From NCBI GenBank assembly GCA_017480445.1, contig JAFVAO010000025.1, forward strand, positions 1 through 64,000: a DNA stretch of 64,000 nt. The letters run 5' to 3'. The DNA is from Lachnospiraceae bacterium. Lineage in GTDB: Bacteria; Bacillota; Clostridia; Lachnospirales; Lachnospiraceae. Positions 1 to 9,500 of the stretch are shown here, one piece after another. The position numbers and the translations under genes were made by a program. Numbering within the stretch: the first letter of the stretch is position 1; every line of letters begins with the position of its first letter. Below the pieces are notes generated by a model. The model saw nothing but the letters and a program-made list of their open reading frames with translations. It did not search any database and was not told where the DNA came from.

Positions 1-659
1 CGCAACTCCTCAGGATTGGCAAGGCGCGGCGAATCCTTCCGCAGATATACGGATTTCGTCTCGTTCTTGTAATAATAATAGTCCTCGCTCCCCTGACCTG
101 CGGGATCCGACTCCCATACCTCGTACCGAACCAGCGTATCTGCATCGGTCAACGTAAGCAGCTGTTCTTCATCCTCCTCAAAAGCCATAGAGAACGTGTA
201 ACACCAGTCCTGATTCTCACAGTCCTCATAGGCAGCCTCGTCCCGATAGAGCAATTCATTGCCGTAGAACCGATCCGAACCCATTTCATAAGTATATCTG
301 TAATCAGCAATCAGTTTGTCTCCGTCCTGATGAATCTTCAGTTCGGATGAAGGACTATACGGGTCTTCACACATAGTGACTGAAGTATAGGGTTCACCGT
401 CCTCGTATTCGCTGTGGCTGATGGAGTAGACCATCTGCCACTCACCGATCATCTCCTCTGTGCGCAGCCTGGCATCGCTGTCTGCCGGTGCCTGTGCCCC
501 GGCCGCAGCCGTCTCCGTGCTCTCCTGCACAGTCTGCACATCGCCTGTCGGCCCGACCGACGCGCCGTCACTGCCCGCCTGTCCGCCGCATGCCGCAAGC
601 TGCAGCAGCATACCGCTCATCACCAATCCATAGATCCATCCGGCATTTCCTCGCTTCAT
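1..659 (-). CDS. Putative lipoprotein, 3'-truncated at window edge
   Basis: The first 219 codons of a secreted lipoprotein are present; the reading frame is still open at base 1, so the C-terminus lies outside the window. The N-terminus (MKRGNAGWIYGLVMSG...) is a signal peptide ending in a lipobox-like LAAC at about residues 22-25, so Cys25 would be lipidated and the protein anchored to the outer face of the membrane. After it comes a Ser/Thr/Ala-rich linker and then an acidic, aromatic-rich domain starting near EMIGEWQMVYS, which looks like a small beta-barrel domain, but I do not recognise the family. The start is well supported by an AGGAGG ribosome binding site about 7 bases upstream. It follows the SulP gene by 30 bases and may be co-transcribed. 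Function unknown. Confidence 0.75.
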   Translation of the reverse strand, partial: MKRGNAGWIYGLVMSGMLLQLAACGGQAGSDGASVGPTGDVQTVQESTETAAAGAQAPADSDARLRTEEMIGEWQMVYSISHSEYEDGEPYTSVTMCEDPYSPSSELKIHQDGDKLIADYRYTYEMGSDRFYGNELLYRDEAAYEDCENQDWCYTFSMAFEEDEEQLLTLTDADTLVRYEVWESDPAGQGSEDYYYYKNETKSVYLRKDSPRLANPEEL

Positions 660-689
660 TTTATCATCCTCCTATTCTCCCTCTGTCGC

Positions 690-2345
690 TTATGCCGCAA
701 GCTTTGTCGCGCGCGCCAGCGCCTCATCAATATGCGCGCAGAAGTTCTCCGCGCCAACCTGCTCCACAAATCCCGCCTTGCGCATCACCTTCATCGGCTG
801 CTCGTTCACATGGGATAATACCAGCTGAATATGCAGCCGTTTACAGGATTCCAGAAGCTGTTCCAGATTGTGCATCGCCGTCGCGTCGATGGCACTCACA
901 CTGCGCATGCGCAGCACCAGACAGTTCACCTTCTCATCCAGCGAGATCTTCAGGATCTTATCGGCAGCACCGAAAAACAGCGGCCCGCTGATCTCATACA
1001 CCAATGTATTATCCGGAACCTTGCGCAGCGAGATACTGTCCACATCGTTCTCGTCATCCTCCACATATTTCCAGCCTTCTACCTCGGTCACATCACTCAT
1101 GCGCTTCATAAAGAGAATCGCCGCCAGCACAACGCCCACCTCGATCGCAATGACCAGATCAAAGATCACCGTCAGACCAAAGGTCAGCACTAGCACCAGA
1201 ATATCACTCTTCGGCGCCGTCTTGCACAGATTGAGGAATTTCCGCCACTCGGACATATTGTAGGCAACCATAAACAGAATCGCCGCGATGGCCGGCATCG
1301 GAATCAGCGCCGCATAGGGCATCAGCACAACCAGAATCAGCAAAAGTGTCACGGCATGTACCATACCGGCGATGGGTGTGCGTCCGCCGTTTTTGATATT
1401 GGCCGCCGTACGCGCAATCGCGCCCGTCGCCGGGATCCCGCCAAAGAGTGCCGAGGCGATGTTGCCTGCGCCCTGCGCCACCAGCTCCATGTTGGAGCGG
1501 TGACTGGAGTTGATCATGCTGTCCGCCACCACACAGGAAAGCAGCGACTCAATCGCAGCCAGAATCGCAATGGTAAAGGCGTCCGGCAGCACTGTGCGCA
1601 CAAGCTTCAGATTGATCACCGGCATCTGGAAGGCCGGCAGCTTATTCGAGATCTCATACAGATCCCCGATGGTATTCACCTGCATATGTAGGCCCTTCAC
1701 CATGCCGATACTCACGAGCACGGCGATCAGCGAGGGCGGAATCTTTTTACAAAATCCCGGCAGATACTGCCAGCCGATCAGGATCACCATGCACACCACA
1801 CCGACAAGAACCGCCTGATAATTGATCGAAGGGAAAAATATGATGACCGCCTTGAGCTTGTCAATCGTCTCGATCAGAGGCTCCTCCGTCACCACGCGCA
1901 GCCCCAGGAAATCCTTGATCTGTCCGATAAAGATCGTCACCGCAATTCCGGTGGTAAAACCGGTGGTGATGGTATACGGGATGAATTTGATCAGGTTGCC
2001 CATGCGGAACAGTCCCATCAAAATCAGCAGCACTCCCGCCATGACGGTGGCGAGCGCCAGCCCTTCCATGCCGTTTTGCGCCACAATCCCTGCGACGATG
2101 GTGGCAAAGGCCGCCGTCGGTCCCGCGATCTGCACGCGGCTACCGCCCAAAAAGGAAATGACAAATCCGGCCACAATCGCCGTATAGATACCCTTCTCCG
2201 GTGTCACGCCCGACGCCAGCGCCAGCGCGATGGACAACGGCAGCGCGATAATGGCGACAATGATTCCCGCCACAATATCCTTCACCAGCTGTTGTCTCGT
2301 ATAGCCCTTCATCACTGTAAATAGCTTTGGTTTTAACTTATCCAT
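690..2345 (-). CDS. SulP-family anion (sulfate/bicarbonate-type) permease with STAS domain
   Basis: A 551-residue inner-membrane transporter of the SulP/SLC26 family. Residues 1-420 are strongly hydrophobic with about a dozen membrane segments and family signatures such as GLYTAIVAGF-like (here GIYTAIVAGFVISFLGGS) and VQIAGPTAAF near the start. The last ~110 residues (from LVYEISGPLFFGAADKI) form a cytoplasmic STAS domain, including the typical SVSAIDATAMHNLEQL helix. Length is normal for the family. Substrates in this family range over sulfate, bicarbonate, and C4-dicarboxylates; the sequence alone does not choose between them, and there is no sulfate assimilation gene next to it. Start ATG at 2345 follows a GAGGAGAG ribosome binding site. 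No carbonic anhydrase is fused or adjacent. Confidence 0.9.
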   Translation of the reverse strand: MDKLKPKLFTVMKGYTRQQLVKDIVAGIIVAIIALPLSIALALASGVTPEKGIYTAIVAGFVISFLGGSRVQIAGPTAAFATIVAGIVAQNGMEGLALATVMAGVLLILMGLFRMGNLIKFIPYTITTGFTTGIAVTIFIGQIKDFLGLRVVTEEPLIETIDKLKAVIIFFPSINYQAVLVGVVCMVILIGWQYLPGFCKKIPPSLIAVLVSIGMVKGLHMQVNTIGDLYEISNKLPAFQMPVINLKLVRTVLPDAFTIAILAAIESLLSCVVADSMINSSHRSNMELVAQGAGNIASALFGGIPATGAIARTAANIKNGGRTPIAGMVHAVTLLLILVVLMPYAALIPMPAIAAILFMVAYNMSEWRKFLNLCKTAPKSDILVLVLTFGLTVIFDLVIAIEVGVVLAAILFMKRMSDVTEVEGWKYVEDDENDVDSISLRKVPDNTLVYEISGPLFFGAADKILKISLDEKVNCLVLRMRSVSAIDATAMHNLEQLLESCKRLHIQLVLSHVNEQPMKVMRKAGFVEQVGAENFCAHIDEALARATKLAA

Positions 2346-2413
2346 GATTTTTTCTTCTCTCCTCGTTTGTATGATCTATCTGATCGTCACCGGTTTTTTC
2401 GTCCGGCGACGTA

Positions 2414-3751
2414 TCACGCCCCATCCGGCATCAGCGCCTGAAGCGGGAATTCCAAAAACTGCTCCCGGTAGCTTCGATCAATCTCTTTCACCCGGTCCGC
2501 CGTGATCGCATATGCTTTCTTGCCCGCATCCTGCGGCAGAAAGCCGTTCGGGTTATAGAAAAAATAGTTTTCCGACCAATAATCGTATTTCAGCTCGGAT
2601 TGGATCTGCAACGCATGGTCTTGCAGGCTGTATTTCTCATACACACCGGACGCGGCGCTCCCGCTGCCGCAGGCATAGAGAAATCCGTCGGCGCCGATCT
2701 GCAGACTAAAGCGCGCCCAGCCGGAATACAAAAGTGTCACCTGATCGTCCTCTTCCACGGTGAACAAAGCGTAAAACGTTTGACTTTCTCCGCCGTATTG
2801 ATAGCTCAACAACAGCTCTTCCATACCGTCACCGTCCAGATCCCGAAGCAGATAACCAAAGCCTTCCGCGCCGGCCAGCACGACCTCCAGCAGACTGTTC
2901 GTCACGGATAGCAGATCATGATCCCGTCCGGCAAAAGCTGCTTTCTGCTTCTCGGGGCAACGAATACCAAAATGCGCAAGCCATCGCTCCTCTTCGTTCC
3001 AATCCCAAGCCATTCCCACCGCATCCCCGAAACAGCCGTACGTCCGGTCTCCGACCAGCATATACATCTCCAGCACCGGCAGATACGCTTTCTGCCGTTG
3101 CGTAAGCTGTGCCTCGATTCGCGCAAGCGCCTGTGTCCTGCGGGCCTGCACGACATCCAGCATGTCAGCGGACAGCCTGTCATAGCAGGCTGCGAACTCC
3201 TGCTGCTCCAGCGGATACCAGTGTTTCGCTCCGCTTTCTTCCTCCAGGATCAACGTATAGCGCTCTTCCACGTCAGCCGCTTCTCCAACCTCGTCATGGG
3301 CAGCACAGACTTGCCGCACAAAATCCCTGGCTGCCACAAGCCCTTCCGCGGACAGGTCACAATAATAATTACTGTATGAATACACACTGTCATACGCATA
3401 GGCGGCGCCGCTCTCCCACTGTACTGCAAGCAGCGTCTCGCCACGCTGATAAGCGTCGCTCTCCGCATCACTCAGATACATGCATTTAACCGGCGGATAC
3501 ACGAGATCAGCCACCGGATCCAGCGGCGCATGCGGATTTGTCTTTTCTTCGGCATTGTTTTCCACATCCAAAGCGTTCTGCGCAGAATCCATCCGGCCTG
3601 AAGCGTTTTGAGCCGAAATCTCCGCATCTGCCGCACGCTCATGCGCCGCCGGATCCGGATGCTCCTGCAGATTCCGGTAATGAAACCAGAGTGCGCCTCC
3701 CGCCAGAAGCAATACCAAACACACGCCGATTGTAACATATTTCTTTTTCAT
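2414..3751 (-). CDS. Membrane-anchored extracytoplasmic protein of unknown function
   Basis: A 445-residue protein with an uncleaved-looking N-terminal membrane segment (about residues 6-23, VTIGVCLVLLLAGGALWF) followed by an acidic, low-complexity stretch (residues 30-75) and a large extracytoplasmic region. Around residue 300 there is a DLDGDGMEELLLSY motif, a calcium-loop-like DxDxDG segment as found in FG-GAP/VCBS-type repeats, followed by residues that read like a report of a measured value (YGGESQTFYALF). I do not recognise the family. It sits 68 bases upstream of the SulP gene on the same strand and 34 bases after miaB, so it may share a transcript. A secreted sensor or accessory protein is possible, but this is a guess. 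Confidence 0.75.
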   Translation of the reverse strand: MKKKYVTIGVCLVLLLAGGALWFHYRNLQEHPDPAAHERAADAEISAQNASGRMDSAQNALDVENNAEEKTNPHAPLDPVADLVYPPVKCMYLSDAESDAYQRGETLLAVQWESGAAYAYDSVYSYSNYYCDLSAEGLVAARDFVRQVCAAHDEVGEAADVEERYTLILEEESGAKHWYPLEQQEFAACYDRLSADMLDVVQARRTQALARIEAQLTQRQKAYLPVLEMYMLVGDRTYGCFGDAVGMAWDWNEEERWLAHFGIRCPEKQKAAFAGRDHDLLSVTNSLLEVVLAGAEGFGYLLRDLDGDGMEELLLSYQYGGESQTFYALFTVEEDDQVTLLYSGWARFSLQIGADGFLYACGSGSAASGVYEKYSLQDHALQIQSELKYDYWSENYFFYNPNGFLPQDAGKKAYAITADRVKEIDRSYREQFLEFPLQALMPDGA

Positions 3752-3785
3752 GAGATTCTCCTATCCATCCTGTTTCCGGTTTTCC

Positions 3786-5240
3786 TCACACGCTGTGCCC
3801 CATATAGTAAAACCCATGACACTCATCCAGCGAGACAGCAACGATCTGTCCGATCAGGGACGCGTCTCCCGGAAAATGCACCAATGTATTGTTGGACAGG
3901 CGTCCGGTCACCAGCGTCGGATCGCTCTCATTGATCTCCTCCACCAGCGCGTCCATCACCTGCCCCTGATAGCGGGCCACCCGCTCTCTCGCCGTGTCCT
4001 GTACAGTTTTTAAAACTTTGTCAAAATTGCGTTTGACCACATCCTCCGGCACCTGCTCCATCTGTGCCGCCGGTGTGCCGGTGCGCCTGGAATAAATGAA
4101 TGTGAACGCATTATCATATTGCACCTTCCGGATCACATCGATGGTCTCCTCCACATCCGCTTCCGTCTCCCCGGGAAAGCCCACCATGATGTCAGTGGTC
4201 AGCGCCATATCGGGAATCTCCCGCCGGATCTTCTCCGCAAGCGCCAGATATTGTTCCTTGGTGTATCGCCGGTTCATATCCCGCAGAATCCTGGTGGAAC
4301 CGGCCTGCAGCGGCAGATGCAGGTGGCGGCAGATCTTTTTGGATTCCTTCATCACCTGAATCAGCTCGTCGGAGAGATCCTTGGGATGTGAGGTCATAAA
4401 ACGGATGCGCCGGAGTCCTTCGATTTTCTCCACTTCCTGCAACAGCTGGGCAAAAGTCATCGGCTGCGCGAGATTCTTCCCGTAGGAATTCACATTCTGC
4501 CCAAGCAGCATGACCTCCACCACGCCGTCTGCCACCAAACGCTCAATCTCCCGCAGGATATCCTTCGGCTCTCTGCTCCGCTCCCTGCCGCGCACATAGG
4601 GCACGATACAGTAGGTACAGAAATTGTTGCAGCCGAACATGATATTGATCCCGGATTTGAAGGGATACTTGCGCTCCACCGGCAGATCTTCCACGATACG
4701 ATCCGTATCCTTCCAGATATCGATGACCATGCCGTTCTGTGTAAAGCTGGTGTACAACAGCTCCGCAAACCGAAACAGGTTATGGGTGCCGAAGACCAAA
4801 TCCACAAACCCATAACTGGTTCGGATCTTCTCAATCACCGTCGGCTCCTGCATCATACAGCCGCAAAGCGCAATCTTCATTTCGGGATTCTTGCGCTTGT
4901 AGCCTTTGAGCTCTCCCAACCGCCCGTACACCTTCTGATTGGCGTTATCCCGCACCGTACAGGTGTTGTACAGGACAAAATCCGCATTTTCATCCTCCGT
5001 GATCTCATACCCCACGTGCCGCAGAATCCCGATCAGTTTCTCCGAATCACGGGCGTTCATCTGACACCCGAAGGTCGTCACACACGCTCTGGGGAGCCGG
5101 CCCATTCGTTCTTTGAAAGCGTTTACATACTCACAGCACCGCTCCATGAAAAACTGCTGACGCGCAAGTTCGTCAGCAGCGTTTTCCGACTGGTTCTGAT
5201 TCGTGCTTTTTGCCATATCTCTTATCGTGCTATTTGTCAT
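3786..5240 (-). CDS. miaB: tRNA-2-methylthio-N6-dimethylallyladenosine synthase MiaB
   Basis: Radical-SAM methylthiotransferase that adds a methylthio group to i6A37 of tRNAs reading UNN codons. The expected three parts are visible: an N-terminal UPF0004 domain with cluster-binding cysteines in TFGCQMNARDSEKL, NTCTVRDNANQK and CGCMMQE; a radical-SAM core with CNNFCTYCIVPYVRGRERSR (CxxxCxxC); and a C-terminal TRAM domain (VEEINESDPTLVTGRLSNN...). About 484 residues, slightly longer than usual because of an N-terminal extension. I chose ATG 5240, preceded by AGGTGATTTT; an alternative ATG at 5258 overlaps the stop of pepT (ATGA) and would add six residues. Translation is probably coupled to pepT. 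Confidence 0.95.
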   Translation of the reverse strand: MTNSTIRDMAKSTNQNQSENAADELARQQFFMERCCEYVNAFKERMGRLPRACVTTFGCQMNARDSEKLIGILRHVGYEITEDENADFVLYNTCTVRDNANQKVYGRLGELKGYKRKNPEMKIALCGCMMQEPTVIEKIRTSYGFVDLVFGTHNLFRFAELLYTSFTQNGMVIDIWKDTDRIVEDLPVERKYPFKSGINIMFGCNNFCTYCIVPYVRGRERSREPKDILREIERLVADGVVEVMLLGQNVNSYGKNLAQPMTFAQLLQEVEKIEGLRRIRFMTSHPKDLSDELIQVMKESKKICRHLHLPLQAGSTRILRDMNRRYTKEQYLALAEKIRREIPDMALTTDIMVGFPGETEADVEETIDVIRKVQYDNAFTFIYSRRTGTPAAQMEQVPEDVVKRNFDKVLKTVQDTARERVARYQGQVMDALVEEINESDPTLVTGRLSNNTLVHFPGDASLIGQIVAVSLDECHGFYYMGHSV

Positions 5241-5254
5241 AAAATCACCTTTCA

Positions 5255-6490
5255 TCATTTTACAAAACCTGCATACTTTCCCGCAATTTTCACCAGCAGC
5301 TCCGTGATCTGTTCCATCGATTGCACACAGGCATATTCGAATCTGCCATGAAAATTCGCGCCGCCGGTGCAGAGATTCGGACAGGGCAGCCCCATAAAGG
5401 ACAATCTGGCGCCGTCTGTCCCGCCGCGGATCGGTTGGACGATCGGTTGAATGCCCAACTCCTCCATGGCCTCGCGCGCATACCGGATCAAGTGCATGTG
5501 CGGCTCTAAGATCTCCCGCATGTTGTAGTAGGAATCCTGCAGGTCAACGGTCACCGTGCCTGCACCATATTTTTCATTCAAAAACGCTGCACACGCGAGG
5601 AAAAACTCCTTTTTCTGCGCAAAAAGCGCCTTGTCGTGATCGCGGATGATATAGCTTGCCGTCACCTGCTCCACATCACCTTTGATCGTGTTTAGATGGT
5701 AAAATCCCTCATACATTTCCGTATACATGGGATTTTGCTCCTGCGGAAGCAGCGCCTGAAATTCCTGTGCGATCAGGATTGCATTGCGCATCTTGTTCTT
5801 GGCATCTCCCGGATGCACGCTGCGTCCCGCCACGGAAAGCTTCGCGGAGGCCGCATTGAAATTCTCATACTCCAGCTCGCCCAGTGCGCCGCCGTCTACC
5901 GTATACGCAAAATCCGCGCCGAACCGTGCGACGTCAAAATGATCCGCGCCGCTTCCGATCTCTTCATCCGGCGTAAACCCAATGCGGATCTTGCCGTGAG
6001 GAATCTCCGGATGCTGTAACAGATACTCTGCCATCGCCATAATCTCGGCAACGCCGGCCTTGTCATCCGCCCCGAGCAATGTGGTGCCGTCCGTGACGAT
6101 CAGATCCTTGCCCACGAGCTTTAACAGCTCCGGAAAATCCGCCGTGCGCATCACAATATCCTGCGCGGCATTCAACACAATATCGTTTCCATCATAATTT
6201 TGCACAATGCGCAGCCGCACGCCGTCTCCGCGCGCCGCCGGAGACGTGTCCATGTGTGAGATAAAGCCCAGCACCGGCGCGTCTTCGCAGCCCTTTGTGG
6301 CGGGGACGGAGGCATATACATAACAGTACGTCCTGTCATAATCGACCTCCTCCGCACCCATTTCCTGCAGCTCCCGCGCCAGCAGCGATGCCAGATTGTG
6401 CTGTTTCTCCGTACTCGGCGTCGTCTGCGATTCCTCATCAGACTGCGTGTCAATTGTAACATATCTCAAAAATTTTTCAATCGTATTCAT
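5255..6490 (-). CDS. pepT: Peptidase T (tripeptide aminopeptidase)
   Basis: An M20-family zinc aminopeptidase that removes N-terminal residues from tripeptides in the cytoplasm. The metal ligands and catalytic acids are visible: [11 protein letters not shown] (His-x-Asp), [14 protein letters not shown] (bridging Asp), [14 protein letters not shown] (catalytic Glu pair), the Asp in [15 protein letters not shown], and [12 protein letters not shown] near the end. At 411 residues it matches PepT of other bacteria (about 410). Start ATG 6490 is preceded by GAGGGGCAGT; the longer reading to 6508 lacks a comparable ribosome binding site. It is followed almost directly by miaB, whose upstream ATG overlaps the pepT stop. 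Confidence 0.95.
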   Translation of the reverse strand: MNTIEKFLRYVTIDTQSDEESQTTPSTEKQHNLASLLARELQEMGAEEVDYDRTYCYVYASVPATKGCEDAPVLGFISHMDTSPAARGDGVRLRIVQNYDGNDIVLNAAQDIVMRTADFPELLKLVGKDLIVTDGTTLLGADDKAGVAEIMAMAEYLLQHPEIPHGKIRIGFTPDEEIGSGADHFDVARFGADFAYTVDGGALGELEYENFNAASAKLSVAGRSVHPGDAKNKMRNAILIAQEFQALLPQEQNPMYTEMYEGFYHLNTIKGDVEQVTASYIIRDHDKALFAQKKEFFLACAAFLNEKYGAGTVTVDLQDSYYNMREILEPHMHLIRYAREAMEELGIQPIVQPIRGGTDGARLSFMGLPCPNLCTGGANFHGRFEYACVQSMEQITELLVKIAGKYAGFVK

Positions 6491-6522
6491 ACTGCCCCTC
6501 ATTCTCATATGCGCTGTCAGAC

Positions 6523-9500
6523 TTACCTGGCCGAGAACGGTCTCTGCAGAATCGTGAATTTCACCGTCTTGCTGCCGCCGTAATTGCCAAGTCCCCTGAT
6601 TGTGAGCGTGGCTGCCTTGCCCTTCTGAATATTGTTGGCATAGCCTGTGATCTCAAAATCTCTGCCCTCCACCAGCAATTCATTACCGATCTTGACCACC
6701 ACGTCTCCCGCCGCAGGGTTCAGCGCATCCGCCGCCGGCTGTACGGCAGCGCCTGTGTACATCTGCGCCCGCACTGTCACCTTGGCCTTGGAGAGATCCT
6801 TTTCCACAATGCGGAACGTCGTCTGCGCGGTGCCGGTGTAACTGTTTTTACCGGTGATCACTGCGCGGATCACTGTACCCGCAGGAAGGATATCCTGGGG
6901 CTGCACCGCATCGCCGGCCGCTCTGGTCAATGTTACGACCGATGTCTTGCTCTCTTTGTACTGTATGAGTGTATCCGCCGCATACAGATATTCTATCGCT
7001 TTCTCATAATCGGTGCCGGCCGCCAGTTTCTTGCCGTTGGCATCCGTCAGCACCAGCTTGGTCTTGTACAGATTGGGGGCATTTTTGTACACTTTGTCTG
7101 CCGCAACGATATCCGGCACTGCCGAGAGTGCCTTGGAGCCGATGGTAAAGCGCAGCTCGATACCACCCTTCGGCGTCGTGAAATTCCCCTTGCCGGTGAC
7201 CACGATCACACCGGTGTCATTGACCTTTTTATTGTTTTTGTATTTGACTGTATAATCCGTGCCCGCCACGAGGGTACGCAGCTTCTCCCCATCGCGCACC
7301 TGTACGCTTACCGCCGGTGTTGTGGTACCCTTGGTGTAAGCCGGTGCCTCATCGTAGGTGATGACACAACTGGAATCCGCCGGACGGTTCCGATCATAGG
7401 TAAGCACGTAGCGCTCAATCCGGAAACTCTGGGTCACACCGCCGGTATAACCCGCGGTCGGATTACCGGTGATGGTCACCTTGGCCGTACCTGCTTTCGT
7501 GTTCGCTTTGTAGGAAACGGTATAATCCGTCCCTTCCTGCAGCAGATTGCCTGCACGGTCAGCTACCTGCAGCTGCTCTCCCAACACAATTGCTTTGCCC
7601 GTGTAAGTCTGATTCGGAATTGGCTTTACGACAAAGGCGTTCTTGGCCGTCAGACCGGCGATCTTAAACGGAATGACTTTCATACCGGTATACGCGCTGT
7701 CTTCCGCCGCCCGCAGGATCAGGGAGGCTGTGCCGATCCGATCCGCATTGACGAAGGAAACTGTGTAATCTGACGCAGAAAGTGTCTGTCCGCCCACCTT
7801 GACAACGAACGCAATCGGTGCGCCCTTGGAGGTCACCAGCTGCTCTAACTGTGTGAAACCGCCCGCGCGATAAGTCTGCGCCGGGATCTTGGAAACCACC
7901 GCTTTGCTCAGGTTGATTTTCTCTGTATTGCTCGTGTCATACACGTGGAGATAGCCCACTGCTTTGCCGGTGAAATTCGTACTTTCAGAGGCGTCCAACG
8001 TGATCTCATAAGGCTCTGTGCGCGCCGTGAGGATACCGCCCTCCGGCAGGATCAGACGATAGTCCTTATCCTGCTTGAGCGCAATTCCGTTCCAGGTCAC
8101 AGCAAATTTCGGGGTCAACGCCTTGCCCGTCGCCGCGAGATACAACTCCTCCACCGCAAGTGTTCCCTGCGCCTGTGCTGCGCCGATATCCAATTTGGTG
8201 ATCCGGAAGGTCTTTTGCAGTGTCTCTGTATAATTGCCCTTACCAGTCACTGCCACCGTCGCCGTTCCAGCATTGACATTTGCCTTGTAAACTAACGTAT
8301 AATCCTGCTCCGTCAGCCGCTTTAAGTGATCATACACACGCAGATCATCAAACCGGATCGCCGCGCCCGTATACGGAACCGTCTCCGGCACGCCGGCCAC
8401 CCAGATGCCCTGCGGCACCTCGTCCGGCGTCTGAAAGCCAAATGCATCGATATCCTCCTGCAGCACATCGCCGAAATCCAGCTCCTGCGGATCAGCCCCG
8501 GGCTCATCTCCCGGATTCTCGCCGGCCGCTTTTTTGATGGTAATGCGCCATGCCTCATCGGTAATGACTTTCTCATCCGCTGCAAACACTGTCCCGTCCG
8601 TCTGCAGTCTGATTCCCAACTGGTAGATGCCCGGGAGCATCGGCTCCTTGTCTGCCGCCAGCTCCTGCATCGTCGTGGTCATTGTCTGGCTGTTCTGCGT
8701 CGTCACCTCTTCAATGGTCACCAGATAATAAAAGATCTCTGCCGTTCCCACGCCGTCCGGCAAGGTCGCGGACATCGTCTTATAAGCTCCGTCATAGGTG
8801 AAGTCCCCAGCACCGGACACGATCACATCGGTCACTGCAAGGTTACGCAGCAACGGTACAACCGCCGATACCGCTTTACCGGACGTTTCCTTTACCTGAT
8901 AATAATACAGCCTTGTGCTGTCTAAACCATTGTCTGTATATGTGGTCTTCGCCGCGTCTGTCTCTGCCACCTTGATCGTGACTGCATCCGCTGAAACACC
9001 GCGATAAATCGCATATCCCGCCGCATCGTCAAACGCATCCCAGGATAACACGGCATCAGTCCCGGCTCTGCGCGCGACAAGGTCTGTAATATCACCCACA
9101 ATCGCCGGATCATCGGGTTCCTCCCCGGGGTCTTCGCCGCCGGCCGCCTCGATGACAAACCGCCAGTCGCTCCTGGTATAATCGGTGAACGACGCGTACA
9201 AATCCGTCTCCGTACCGCTCACATACACCTGATAGGTGCCGCTTGCGGAGGGCATCATGTTACTGCGGTTCTCCGGGCAGACAACATCCTCCACCACAGG
9301 AATATAACTGTAGGTCAGCGTGCCGGTGTAGTATGACGGTGCCGCCGGTTTTACCGCATGCGCCTGCCCGTCATAGGTAAAGGGCGCAGCGCTCTCAAAG
9401 GTGAAATCCGAGACGGGAACCACCGCTTTGTCAATGACGATCCGCCATGCGTCACTGGTGACACCCACCGTATCCTCTTTCGCAAATACATCGCCGTCCG